DNA of 17,765 nucleotides. Origin: Rhodocyclaceae bacterium. Its GTDB lineage: Bacteria > Pseudomonadota > Gammaproteobacteria > Burkholderiales > Rhodocyclaceae. The position numbers were made by a program, and so were the translations under genes. Positions 7,816-15,046 of this stretch are shown here, piece after piece; position 1 is the stretch's first letter; each line of letters begins with the position of its first letter. The DNA lies in the NCBI GenBank assembly GCA_025361105.1, contig JANYAW010000376.1, positions 1 to 17,765 of the forward strand. Reading direction: 5' to 3'. The notes under the pieces are model-generated. The model ran no database searches, was not told where the DNA came from, and was given only the letters and a program-made list of their open reading frames with translations.

Positions 7816-9551
7816 ATGCCCTCCTTGACGACTTCTGCATTGTCGATTTGCAGCGGTACGAGCGGTGCGTCCGGCGCGACACCGAGGCTGCGCAAGGCAC
7901 CGGCCATCACGCTGGCAAACACTGGAGCGGCGACATCGCCACCAAAATGCTTTGCGCCGGACGGCTCATCGATCATCACCGCCACAATCAGACGCGGTGC
8001 AGACGCAGGTGCAAAACCGACAAATGAGGAAACATATTTGTTGGCATAAACACCGCCTTCAACTTTGTGCGCCGTACCTGTTTTGCCGGCCACCCGATAG
8101 CCAGGTATTTGCGCTTGCGGTGCGGTGCCTCCGTTTTGCACGGCAAGCTCCAACATGGCGCGAACTTCATGTGCGGTTTTTGGCGAGAACACGCTCACAC
8201 CGTTTGCTGGTGGCGCATCAAGGCGCAGCAAAGATAGCGGCACGATGTCGCCATCGCGCGCAAAAACTTGATAGGCGCGAGCGATTTGCATCAGCGTCAC
8301 CGAGATGCCGTGGCCATAGGACATGGTGGCTTGCTCGATGGGTTTCCATGTTTTGGCCGGACGCAATCTGCCGCCCACTTCGCCGGGGAACCCAAGTTTG
8401 GTCGAACTGCCAAAACCGAGCGAATCGAACATCGCCCACATATCGGATGCGCTCATCTGTGCAGCGATTTTTGCGGCGCCGATGTTGGAAGATTTTTGTA
8501 TGACTTGCGCGACCGAAAGCAGGCCATGCACATGTGCATCAGAAATTGTTGCGGTGCCAATAGTCATCTTGCCCGGCGCAGTTTGTATCGTCGTCTCGGG
8601 ACGTACTTTGCCTTCCTGCAAGGCCAGTGCTACGGTGAAGGGTTTCATCGTCGAGCCCGGCTCGAAGCTGTCGGTCACCGCGCGATTACGCAATTGCGCA
8701 CCGACCAGATGTTGCCGATTATTCGGGTTATAAGTTGGCAAATTGGCCAGCGCCAAAATTTCGCCGGTGTGTGTATCAACCACCACAATGCCGCCCGCTT
8801 TGGCGTGGTTCTCGACAATCGCTTGTTGTAAATAGTGATAAGCCAGATATTGAATTTTTCCATCGAGCGCGAGCGCGATGTCTTTGCCTTCAACCGGCGG
8901 ATGGATGCTTCCCACGTCTTCAACAATACTGCCACGTCTATCTTTGATCACGCGGCGACTGCCCGACTTGCCCGCGAGTTGGCTATTGAACGCCAGCTCT
9001 ATGCCCTCTTGACCGGCATCTTCGCTACCGGTGAAGCCCAACATATGCGCTGTCACATCGCCCGAAGGATAGTAGCGGCGATACTCGTCTTGCTGGTGAA
9101 TGCCAGCATATTTATGCGCCGCCACTTGCTCGGCTAGATCGGGCGGAATCTGGCGTTTGATATAAACAAAATCGCGCTCTGAAGCGAGCTTGTGATTCAT
9201 TTCGCGCAAGTCGATATCAATAAGTTTTGCGAAGTCGCGCGATTGTGCAGGCGTGAGCGAAACATCTTCCGGAATCGCCCACAGCGATTTCACCGGTGTC
9301 GACACCGCCAACACATCGCCATGTCTATCGGTTATGCGACCACGTGTGGCAAAAATATCGATCACTCGTTCATAACGTGCGCGACCTTGCTCGCCGAGAA
9401 AAACATTGTGGAATCCTTGCAGATAAACCGAGCGCACGATCAGTGCGGCAAATGCCGTCAAAAACAACCAGAGTAGCAGCCGTTGTCGCCAGCTTGGCAG
9501 GCGTTGCAACAACAGCGGGCTACGGGTGAAGCGGATGGATTGCATGGTCAT
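7812..9551 (-). CDS. ftsI: Septal peptidoglycan transpeptidase FtsI (PBP3, class B PBP)
   Basis: FtsI crosslinks septal peptidoglycan in the periplasm as partner of FtsW and the FtsQLB complex. The 579-residue protein has a short cytoplasmic N-terminus, one membrane anchor (about residues 25-45, LLLWLFLTAFAALIV), a non-catalytic dimerisation-type domain (RGRITDRHGDVLAVS, 70-84), and the transpeptidase domain. All three active-site motifs are present: STMK (S300), SSN (354-356) and KTG (490-492). No lipobox is visible. The ATG at 9551 overlaps the ftsL stop as ATGA; an ATG two codons later (9545) is a possible alternative. The end overlaps murE as ATGA. Length is close to the 588 residues of the E. 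coli protein. Confidence 0.97.
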   Translation of the reverse strand: MTMQSIRFTRSPLLLQRLPSWRQRLLLWLFLTAFAALIVRSVYLQGFHNVFLGEQGRARYERVIDIFATRGRITDRHGDVLAVSTPVKSLWAIPEDVSLTPAQSRDFAKLIDIDLREMNHKLASERDFVYIKRQIPPDLAEQVAAHKYAGIHQQDEYRRYYPSGDVTAHMLGFTGSEDAGQEGIELAFNSQLAGKSGSRRVIKDRRGSIVEDVGSIHPPVEGKDIALALDGKIQYLAYHYLQQAIVENHAKAGGIVVVDTHTGEILALANLPTYNPNNRQHLVGAQLRNRAVTDSFEPGSTMKPFTVALALQEGKVRPETTIQTAPGKMTIGTATISDAHVHGLLSVAQVIQKSSNIGAAKIAAQMSASDMWAMFDSLGFGSSTKLGFPGEVGGRLRPAKTWKPIEQATMSYGHGISVTLMQIARAYQVFARDGDIVPLSLLRLDAPPANGVSVFSPKTAHEVRAMLELAVQNGGTAPQAQIPGYRVAGKTGTAHKVEGGVYANKYVSSFVGFAPASAPRLIVAVMIDEPSGAKHFGGDVAAPVFASVMAGALRSLGVAPDAPLVPLQIDNAEVVKEGI

Positions 9552-9850
9552 TCCGCCATCGCCGGGGTGTTTGCAGCGAGTCCATCAGTGGCGCGCTCCA
9601 CCAACATGATTTGACCGGGTAGCGGCGTGTACATGCCAAGTTTTTCGCGTGCGACTTTTTCTATGCGCGCATGTCCAGACCAAGTACTTTGTTCAAGCTG
9701 TAATTGCCCCCACTCAACATCCAAATCCCGCATGCGTTTTTGTTCGGCTTCCAACTCGGTGAAAAGTCGCCGCGCTCGATGATTGGAATTCACCGCACCC
9801 AATGCGCATATCACGACCATCAGCAAAAGAAAAATATTGATGCGCGCCAC
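9548..9850 (-). CDS. ftsL: Cell division protein FtsL
   Basis: FtsL is a small bitopic divisome protein that acts with FtsB and FtsQ to activate FtsWI. The 100-residue product has a very short N-terminus, one membrane helix (about residues 4-21, INIFLLLMVVICALGAV), and a periplasmic coiled-coil-like stretch rich in E, L and R (about 28-70). It then has the ARIEKVAREKLGM segment common in FtsL. It lies between rsmH and ftsI as in other dcw clusters. The start is GTG at 9850, only 2 nt after the rsmH stop; no ATG precedes the membrane helix. FtsL diverges fast, so the call rests on topology, the C-terminal motif and position. Confidence 0.93.
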   Translation of the reverse strand: MARINIFLLLMVVICALGAVNSNHRARRLFTELEAEQKRMRDLDVEWGQLQLEQSTWSGHARIEKVAREKLGMYTPLPGQIMLVERATDGLAANTPAMAE

Positions 9851-9852
9851 GT

Positions 9853-10782
9853 TCAGTCACCCAACTTTTCTGCTATGCGCAACACCGCACTGCGCGAACG
9901 CGGGTTCTTGGTGATTTCGATGGCAGAAGGAAAAATCGGCTTGCCGATTAAGCGCATTTGCGGGACGGGTAAATCGGCTGCGCGAACCGGAACGCCCTTG
10001 GGCGGCTGCGGCGCAGTGGCCGCATTGCGCAAGGCTTGCTTGACGATACGATCTTCAAGCGAATGAAAACTTATCACTGCCAGGCGGCCTCGATTCGCCA
10101 GTCGCGCGATCGCGATTGGCAGCGTTAACGACAGCTCCTCAAGCTCCCGATTGATGTAAATCCGTAGAGCCTGGAAAGTCCGCGTCGCCGGATGTTGCCC
10201 GGGTTCCCGCGTGCGGACGACTTGCGCCACGAGCGTGGCAAGTTGTCCTGTCCTTGAAATACTGCACTCGGCCCGAGCAGCAATAATCGCCTTTGCAATC
10301 GCATGAGCAAACCGTTCTTCACCATAGTTTTTTATAACCTCCTTAAGTTCCGACTCCGTTGCCCGCGCCAAAAAATCGGCCACGGTTTCCCCCTGCGTCG
10401 TATCCATGCGCATATCCAGCGGCGCATCGAAACGAAAACTCATGCCGCGCTCTGGCGTATCCAACTGCGGCGACGACACACCGATGTCGAGCAACACGCC
10501 GTCGACTTGACCGACACCCAATGCATCGAGTGCTTGACTCAAGCGACTGAAATGTTGGTGCACCAGCATGAAACGTGAATCTTTGATCGCGCTGCCCGCT
10601 TCGATGGCAGCGGGATCTCGATCCAAAGCAATCAGCCGACCGGATTCGCCCAATGCCGCCAAAATTGCGCGGCTGTGCCCGCCGCGGCCAAAGGTCGCAT
10701 CGAGGTAAATTCCTGAAGGATTGATATTTAGCGCCGCAACCGCCTCGGTCAGCAGCACCGCAACGTGTTGTGGTGTGCTCAC
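9853..10782 (-). CDS. rsmH: 16S rRNA (cytosine-1402-N4)-methyltransferase RsmH (MraW)
   Basis: RsmH methylates N4 of C1402 in the 16S rRNA decoding centre using S-adenosylmethionine. The 309-residue protein starts STPQHVAVLLTEAV and has the SAM-binding motif DATFGRGGHS. It also has the family signature LDIGVSSPQLDTPERGMSF followed by DMRMD, then NYGEERFAHAIAKAI, ALRIYINRELEEL and the C-terminal VISFHSLEDRIVKQALR. The frame is open upstream to 10857, inside mraZ. I chose GTG at 10782 because it gives the conserved N-terminus and overlaps the mraZ stop as GTGA. No strong Shine-Dalgarno sequence precedes it, so coupling to mraZ is likely. Length matches the 313 residues of E. coli RsmH. Confidence 0.96.
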   Translation of the reverse strand: MSTPQHVAVLLTEAVAALNINPSGIYLDATFGRGGHSRAILAALGESGRLIALDRDPAAIEAGSAIKDSRFMLVHQHFSRLSQALDALGVGQVDGVLLDIGVSSPQLDTPERGMSFRFDAPLDMRMDTTQGETVADFLARATESELKEVIKNYGEERFAHAIAKAIIAARAECSISRTGQLATLVAQVVRTREPGQHPATRTFQALRIYINRELEELSLTLPIAIARLANRGRLAVISFHSLEDRIVKQALRNAATAPQPPKGVPVRAADLPVPQMRLIGKPIFPSAIEITKNPRSRSAVLRIAEKLGD

Positions 10783-11225
10783 AGGACAAGGTTTTCCAGT
10801 CCTGGTGGCAGCGGTAAAGTGCCAAACGTCGACGCTTTGGCTTGTTGCGCACGCCACCGCGTGTCCGACCAGACTTCAAATTTATTGCCTTGGCCGACAA
10901 AGAAAATATCTTTTTCCAAGGCCGCAAAATCACGCAAACTTGGCGGCACCAAAACACGACCAGCACCATCAATTTCCACATCGTCCGCTTGACCGACGAT
11001 CAGACGCTGAATGAACGCCGCCTGCGGATTCAAGTTGGATGCCGACATGATTTGCGCACGTATCGGCAACCACGTCGGCTGCGGATACAAGGTCAAACAG
11101 CCATCAGGATGCGCGGTGAGTACAAACCGCCCTTCGCCCGCCGCTTGCAAGCCCTCACGATGCTTGGCCGGCACCACCAGACGGCCTTTGGCATCGAGAT
11201 TTAACGGCGCAGCACCTTGGAACAT
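10779..11225 (-). CDS. mraZ: Transcriptional regulator MraZ
   Basis: MraZ is a ring-forming DNA-binding protein of the SpoVT/AbrB fold that represses its own dcw operon in E. coli. The 148-residue product holds the two expected tandem half-domains with their signatures, LDAKGRLVVPAKHR near the N-terminus and IDGAGRVLVPPSLRDFA in the second half. The ATG at 11225 has a GGGAG/AGG-rich ribosome binding site upstream and is the first codon of the operon. Phased GTGG-like boxes overlap its promoter (11268-11307), consistent with autoregulation. The end overlaps rsmH as GTGA. Length is near the family norm of about 150. Confidence 0.96.
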   Translation of the reverse strand: MFQGAAPLNLDAKGRLVVPAKHREGLQAAGEGRFVLTAHPDGCLTLYPQPTWLPIRAQIMSASNLNPQAAFIQRLIVGQADDVEIDGAGRVLVPPSLRDFAALEKDIFFVGQGNKFEVWSDTRWRAQQAKASTFGTLPLPPGLENLVL

Positions 11226-11267
11226 CCTGACTCCCTCGTAGGCCGAGAGATTTTGGTGTTCCAGAAC

Positions 11268-11307
11268 AATTCACCACCATCTCCCACTAGAAACTACTTT
11301 ATGCCAC
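11268..11307 (-). promoter_or_regulatory. Four 10-bp-phased MraZ-binding-type boxes
   Basis: Read on the minus strand, four consecutive 10-nt units begin GTGGCA, GTAGTT, GTGGGA and GTGGTG. MraZ in other bacteria binds direct repeats of TGGG- or GTGG-like boxes at about one helical turn, just upstream of mraZ. Here the array covers the -10 and the expected start point, a position suited to repression. The second box is degenerate. Confidence 0.75.
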
Positions 11308-11324
11308 CTTTTTCCCCTCGTCAA
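11296..11324 (-). promoter_or_regulatory. Sigma70-type promoter of the dcw operon
   Basis: On the minus strand TTGACG (11324-11319) is followed after 17 nt by TAAAGT (11301-11296). The start point would fall near 11289, giving a 5' leader of about 60 nt before the mraZ ATG. The MraZ-type boxes overlap the -10. Confidence 0.7.
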
Positions 11325-11502
11325 TCGAAACTGCCAAGAAAACGCAGTTTTTTCAGTTGTAACAAGGGGTTAGCGATGCTAGTTGGGAATTTTTTTGACG
11401 TGAAAGTTGAATAAAATCAATGTCGTTAGGCGCCAATGTGAAAGTGATTTAAGAGGTTGATAACAATTTGCTGTTACTTGGGAAAAGCCAAAGGAATTTT
11501 GA
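11325..11502. other. Intergenic region between psd and the dcw promoter
   Basis: The gap between mraZ and psd (11226-11543) is about 318 nt. Beyond the dcw promoter and boxes and the short repeat at 11503-11525, this AT-richer part shows no convincing gene. I see a weak hairpin TAACA/TGTTA (11461-11476), two GTGAAAGT octamers about 40 nt apart, and a run of seven T on the + strand near 11391-11397. None of these makes a convincing terminator for psd. Confidence 0.5.
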
Positions 11503-11525
11503 CAGCGTGCCGCCAGCACCAACTG
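11503..11525 (-). repeat. Short dispersed repeat, copy 3, downstream of psd
   Basis: On the minus strand it reads CAGTTGGTGCTGG then CGGCACGCTG, two mismatches from copies 1 and 2. The match to copy 2 continues as TCAAA. It begins about 19 nt after the psd stop and is in the same sense as psd. Confidence 0.8.
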
Positions 11526-11543
11526 AGCGAACGACGCGCCCCG

Positions 11544-12383
11544 CTAACTCGCCATCAATTCGCCCATGCGCACGGCGCGCTCGGCTTGCCAGTCTTCGGC
11601 GAACTTCACTTTGCCTTTGGGGAACAACATGACGACGGTGGAGCCCAGCAAGAAGCGACCCATTTCTTCGCCTTGTTTGATGATGATGGATTGGTCGCCG
11701 TAATGCCATTCGCGTATTGATTTTGAGCGCGGCGGATTGACCACGCCGTGCCATGTTGTGGCCATGCTGCCGACGATGGTTGCGCCGACAAGGGTCAATA
11801 CAAATGGCCCGACGGCGGACTCGAACACGCAGACTACGCGTTCGTTGCGGGCAAATAATCCTGGCACGCCGCGCGCAGTGGCGGGGTTTACCGAGAACAG
11901 TTCGCCGGGCACATAAATCATACGCAGCAAATGTCCGTCGCATGGCATGTGGATGCGGTGGTAATCCTTGGGGCTTAGATAAATCGTGGCGAAGCTGCCG
12001 TCTTGAAATTGTCGCGCCAATTTCTCGTCGCCACCAACCAGCGCTGTGGTCGTGTATTGATGCCCTTTGGCTTGGAATATTTGATCCTTTTCGATGATGC
12101 CCAATTGGCTAATCGCGCCATCCACCGGGCTGACCATTTTTGCGCTGGCAATTGGTCGCGCACCGCGTTTCAACGGCCGCGTGAAAAATTCGTTGAACGA
12201 TGAATAGCTGGCAGCGTCGGCGTTGGCGGCTTCGTGCATGTTCACCCCATAGCGCGCGATAAATCGTCGAATCACCCACGTAGTGAGCGCACCTACTTTC
12301 AGCGAGGCAAGCGCACCCGCGCAACGCGTGAGTAATTGTTTGGGGATGAATGATTGTAATGCAACGAACTGCGATTCCGTCAT
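11544..12383 (-). CDS. psd: Phosphatidylserine decarboxylase proenzyme
   Basis: Psd decarboxylates phosphatidylserine to phosphatidylethanolamine at the inner membrane. The 279-residue proenzyme carries the LGST motif (246-249), where self-cleavage would turn S248 into the pyruvoyl group and give a long beta and a short alpha chain. The charge-relay residues expected from E. coli Psd are seen as D88 in SPVDG and H145 in YHRIHMP. FNEFFTRPLK, the FSVNP segment and WHGVVNPPR are further family landmarks. The ATG at 12383 follows a GGTGA-like ribosome binding site and its own promoter. It has the same direction as the dcw operon but is separated from mraZ by about 318 nt with the dcw promoter, so it is probably a separate unit. 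Confidence 0.96.
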   Translation of the reverse strand: MTESQFVALQSFIPKQLLTRCAGALASLKVGALTTWVIRRFIARYGVNMHEAANADAASYSSFNEFFTRPLKRGARPIASAKMVSPVDGAISQLGIIEKDQIFQAKGHQYTTTALVGGDEKLARQFQDGSFATIYLSPKDYHRIHMPCDGHLLRMIYVPGELFSVNPATARGVPGLFARNERVVCVFESAVGPFVLTLVGATIVGSMATTWHGVVNPPRSKSIREWHYGDQSIIIKQGEEMGRFLLGSTVVMLFPKGKVKFAEDWQAERAVRMGELMAS

Positions 12384-12411
12384 ACTGAGTCACCGAAAAA
12401 AGCCAACCCAA

Positions 12412-12440
12412 ATTATCGACTGAACACGCGGTGGTGTCAC
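12412..12440 (-). promoter_or_regulatory. Sigma70-type promoter of psd
   Basis: On the minus strand GTGACA (12440-12435) is followed after exactly 17 nt by GATAAT (12417-12412); each hexamer has five of six consensus bases. Transcription would start near 12405, about 22 nt before the psd ATG. The -35 overlaps the stop of the small ORF upstream. Confidence 0.65.
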
Positions 12441-12652
12441 TGATAGCCGAGTGTGAAATTGTCGAGTTGCGGTTTTTTTATCGCAGGTCGGTCAGTTGGC
12501 GCTGGTAATACGCCGTTAGATGTCGGCGCATCTGGATGCCAACCTTCTTTAAGCCAACGTCCAACTGATCGTGCGTCAGCATACATCGACACCAAGGCGA
12601 CGCCGAGCAGAATTAGGGTAAAACAAATTAAAGTCAATTGGGATAGCGGCAA
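12437..12652 (-). CDS. Doubtful small ORF, possible single-pass membrane protein (71 aa)
   Basis: I do not recognise this ORF. It would encode a 71-residue protein with a hydrophobic stretch (about residues 6-22, LTLICFTLILLGVALVS) followed by a polar, proline-containing tail, which fits a small bitopic membrane protein. The only in-frame start is a TTG at 12652, preceded by at best a weak GAG, and a stop codon lies five codons further upstream. Residues around SNGVLPAPTDRP come from a degenerate copy of the 23-nt repeat. No homologue comes to mind. It could be a real small gene, a gene whose N-terminus was lost, or chance. Confidence 0.35.
   Translation of the reverse strand: MPLSQLTLICFTLILLGVALVSMYADARSVGRWLKEGWHPDAPTSNGVLPAPTDRPAIKKPQLDNFTLGYQ
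12493..12515 (+). repeat. Short dispersed repeat, copy 4 (degenerate), in the small ORF
   Basis: The + strand reads CAGTTGGCGCTGG then TAATACGCCG, four mismatches in 23 nt from copy 1, all C/T or G/A transitions. The following TT also matches copies 1 and 5. It lies antisense to the small ORF. Confidence 0.65.
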
Positions 12653-12810
12653 TCTCGGACAACATCATCTATGGTCTATCGTCCAGTGGAGCAGTCGAGC
12701 TAATTGAGCTTAACAGCGGCAAAACGTGCCCGGGTACTCGCCTCGATGCCATCACCAATCCAAAGCGCTCAATTCGCCGCATTGACCATGGCGCACGCTA
12801 TCATCAAACC

Positions 12811-14511
12811 ATGTTGTCAAACTTATTCACACTGATACTGCTTTTGTCTGCCGCCGTTTGCGGTGTAGCGTTGGCACGTCGACTTAAATTGCCACCGGTT
12901 CTGAGCTATTTGCTAATCGGCATCGCGGTCGGCCCACACGGTCTCGCACTACTGCGCGAGACCGAAGAGATTCATGCGCTAGCTGAATTCGGCATTGTAT
13001 TTTTGATGTTTTCAGTGGGTCTGGAATTTAGTCTCCAGCATCTGAAGGCCATGCGCACCCTGGTATTTGGCTTTGGTGCCACACAGCTCGTGCTGACTGC
13101 GCTCGGTGGCGGAATGATTACGTGGTTGGTGTTTGATCAGAGTTGGCGCAGCGGTCTTGTCGTCGGTCTCGCGGTTGCAATGTCGTCGACGGCGATTGTG
13201 GCTGGCATGTTGTCTGAGCGCTTTGAGTTGCATTCGCGCTCTGGCAGACAAACAATGGCGGTACTTTTGTTTCAGGATCTGGCGGTTGTTCCCTGCCTGA
13301 TCCTGCTGCCGGCATTGGCGGGTGCTAGCGACGATTTATTGCACTCACTATTGATTGCCAGCGCAGAAGCAGGCGGCGTTCTTTTGCTGTTGATTTTGAT
13401 TGGTCAGCGTTTGATGCGACGTGTCTATGACACGGTTGCCGTGTATCACTCCGAAGAGCTATTTGTGCTCACCACACTTTGGATTGTCGTTGGCCTTTCG
13501 TTTGCGACGGGTTACGCAGGTTTGTCGTTGGCACTCGGTGCTTTTGTTGGCGGCATGCTGATTTCTGAAACCGCTTATAGACATCAAGTCGAAGCTGATA
13601 TCCGTCCGTTTCGCGACATTCTGCTCGGTTTCTTTTTTATCACCATTGGCATGATGCTCGACCTTGGCTACGTTATGTTCCACGCCGCCGAACTAGCGAT
13701 TGCCGTTGTGTTACTGGTCGGTGGCAAGGCCGTTGTCGTGCTGATGATGACCTACGTCGCGAAAAACCCACCCGAGGCCGCGCTGCGAACAGCTGCTCAA
13801 TTGGCGCAGGCGGGCGAGCTGGGTCTAGTTTTGATTGAACTCGGCAGACAACTTGGTTTGCTTGGCGCAGATGCATTTCAGCTAACGCTTTCCGCGATGC
13901 TGCTCTCAATGTTTATTGCACCATTTTTGATAGAGCGGGCAGCACGTCACGCCGGACAATTGAGTCGCGGCGATTGGGCACATAAAGCCAAATCTATACA
14001 CGATATTTCCACCAAGAGTTTTGGCCTCGAAGGCCACGTCATCATCTGCGGCTATGGGCGCACGGGCGAGCGCATTGGTGAGTTTTTGCATGCCGAAAAG
14101 ATTCCCTTTTTGGCGCTAGATATCGATCCTCATCGAATCAAACGTGCCGCTGCCGCAGGTGGCTCGGTGCTGTTTGGCAATCCCGACCGCACCGAGGTAC
14201 TGCAAGCCGCTGGTCTAAAGCGCGCACGCGGAATTTGTATTGCCTATCCTGATAGCCGCGCCGCCGAGCGTGTGGTGTCCACTATCCGGCGCGTGCGTCA
14301 GGATATTCCGATCATAGTGCGCGCGATTGACGAAGGTGATGTGGCTCGCCTAATGGCGGCGGGCGCAACCGAAGTGATTCCTGAGGTTTTTGAAGGCGGG
14401 TTGCTAATTGCAGCCGAAACGCTTGGGCAAATCGGAATACCGATTGAACGTGCTGTGGAACATGTGCGCATTGCCCGTGCCGCACAGCGTGAGAAACGCA
14501 CGAAAGCTTGA
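12811..14511 (+). CDS. CPA2-family cation:proton antiporter with RCK/TrkA-N domain (KefB/KefC/YbaL type)
   Basis: The protein is predicted to exchange K+ or Na+ for protons across the cytoplasmic membrane. Of 566 residues, about the first 385 form roughly twelve hydrophobic helices with CPA2 landmarks (RRLKLPPVLSYLLIGIAVGP, FGIVFLMFSVGLEFS, LLFQDLAVVP, GLSLALGAFVGGM). A soluble RCK/TrkA-N nucleotide-binding domain begins with HVIICGYGRTGERIG (glycine loop about 414-419) and contains LDIDPHRIK and GNPDRTEVL. The order and length fit KefB/KefC or YbaL; I cannot tell which ion or whether glutathione regulates it. I chose ATG 12811. No Shine-Dalgarno sequence precedes it, and a TATCAT hexamer ends 6 nt upstream, so a leaderless mRNA is possible. 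It is divergent from the small ORF and psd and adds nothing obvious to the neighbouring ribosomal genes. Confidence 0.93.
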   Translation: MLSNLFTLILLLSAAVCGVALARRLKLPPVLSYLLIGIAVGPHGLALLRETEEIHALAEFGIVFLMFSVGLEFSLQHLKAMRTLVFGFGATQLVLTALGGGMITWLVFDQSWRSGLVVGLAVAMSSTAIVAGMLSERFELHSRSGRQTMAVLLFQDLAVVPCLILLPALAGASDDLLHSLLIASAEAGGVLLLLILIGQRLMRRVYDTVAVYHSEELFVLTTLWIVVGLSFATGYAGLSLALGAFVGGMLISETAYRHQVEADIRPFRDILLGFFFITIGMMLDLGYVMFHAAELAIAVVLLVGGKAVVVLMMTYVAKNPPEAALRTAAQLAQAGELGLVLIELGRQLGLLGADAFQLTLSAMLLSMFIAPFLIERAARHAGQLSRGDWAHKAKSIHDISTKSFGLEGHVIICGYGRTGERIGEFLHAEKIPFLALDIDPHRIKRAAAAGGSVLFGNPDRTEVLQAAGLKRARGICIAYPDSRAAERVVSTIRRVRQDIPIIVRAIDEGDVARLMAAGATEVIPEVFEGGLLIAAETLGQIGIPIERAVEHVRIARAAQREKRTKA

Positions 14512-14513
14512 CG

Positions 14514-14605
14514 GTTGCTGCTGGCGTTGAGTGTCGGCTGTGGACGGACTACCCGATACACACGTGCAAAGCAGTGCTTTGCAAATTCCCTATTACGTCG
14601 CCGTT
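14514..14605 (+). repeat. Second copy of the 92-bp two-hairpin element, between antiporter gene and rplU
   Basis: The copy starts GTTGCTGCTGG three bases after the antiporter stop and ends CGCCGTT. It aligns without gaps over 92 nt with the element in murE, about 65 identities by hand count. The main hairpin GCAAAGC/GCTTTGC (14566-14582, loop AGT) sits at exactly the same offset as in murE. One base pair is changed on both sides (G-C to A-T), so pairing is kept. The first hairpin is only partial here (TCGG with CCGA). No T-run follows the stem, so a terminator role is not supported. Confidence 0.75.
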
Positions 14606-14652
14606 AAAACGCAAGTATCATCTTTCCGTACCAAAAATATCGAAAATTCCCT

Positions 14653-14681
14653 TTGACGACAGGGTGCTAGCTCCGTATAAT
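14653..14681 (+). promoter_or_regulatory. Near-consensus sigma70 promoter of rplU-rpmA
   Basis: TTGACG (14653-14658) is followed after 17 nt by a perfect TATAAT (14676-14681). The start point would be near 14688, leaving a leader of about 30 nt with no visible structured regulatory element. Confidence 0.88.
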
Positions 14682-14717
14682 GTTGGGTTCATTTGCAATA
14701 TCCATTTGGAGTCCATC

Positions 14718-15029
14718 ATGTATGCGGTCATAAAAACCGGTGGCAAGCAGTATCGTGTCACGTCCGGTGAAAAACTTAAAGTAGAACAGATACCGGCAGA
14801 TGTGGGCGCTGAAATCACGCTTGACCAAGTTTTAATGGTCGGCGAAGGTGAAACGGTCAAGATCGGCGCGCCTATGCTCGCTGGTGCCACCGTCACCGCC
14901 AAAGTGATTTCACAAGGCCGACATGACAAGGTAAAGATTTTCAAGATGCGCCGTCGTAAGCATTACCAGAAGCACCAAGGCCATCGTCAAAACTTCACTG
15001 AAATCGAAATCGGCGCGATTGCGGTCTGA
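14718..15029 (+). CDS. rplU: 50S ribosomal protein bL21
   Basis: L21 binds 23S rRNA in the large ribosomal subunit. The 103-residue protein starts MYAVIKTGGKQYRV and has EKLKVEQ, VLMVGEG, IGAPMLAGATV and the basic KIFKMRRRKHYQKHQGHRQ tail region with the terminal TEIEIGAI, all typical of the family and of the usual length. The frame is open upstream to 14508, but ATG 14718 is the family start and has GGAG 6 nt before it. The upstream extension contains the promoter, so it cannot be translated from this transcript. It is followed after 17 nt by rpmA, and the two are co-transcribed. Confidence 0.98.
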   Translation: MYAVIKTGGKQYRVTSGEKLKVEQIPADVGAEITLDQVLMVGEGETVKIGAPMLAGATVTAKVISQGRHDKVKIFKMRRRKHYQKHQGHRQNFTEIEIGAIAV

Positions 15030-15046
15030 TTCGTAGGAGCTAATTC

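Noticed and set aside
11449..11943. Minus-strand ORF of 164 codons over the psd 3' end
   Set aside because: It lies in another frame of psd, is rich in arginine and histidine, and has no recognisable family; psd itself is unambiguous.
12661..12740. Possible tRNA-like stretch upstream of the antiporter gene
   Set aside because: I could not fold it into acceptor, D, anticodon and T arms, and there is no GTTCRA T-loop signature.
14566..14582. Perfect 7-bp hairpin as terminator of the antiporter gene
   Set aside because: No T-run follows on either strand, and the hairpin belongs to a repeat also found inside murE.
14508..14717. N-terminal extension of rplU from 14508
   Set aside because: It contains the promoter and the repeat element, and L21 starts at the conserved MYAVIKTGGKQYRV.
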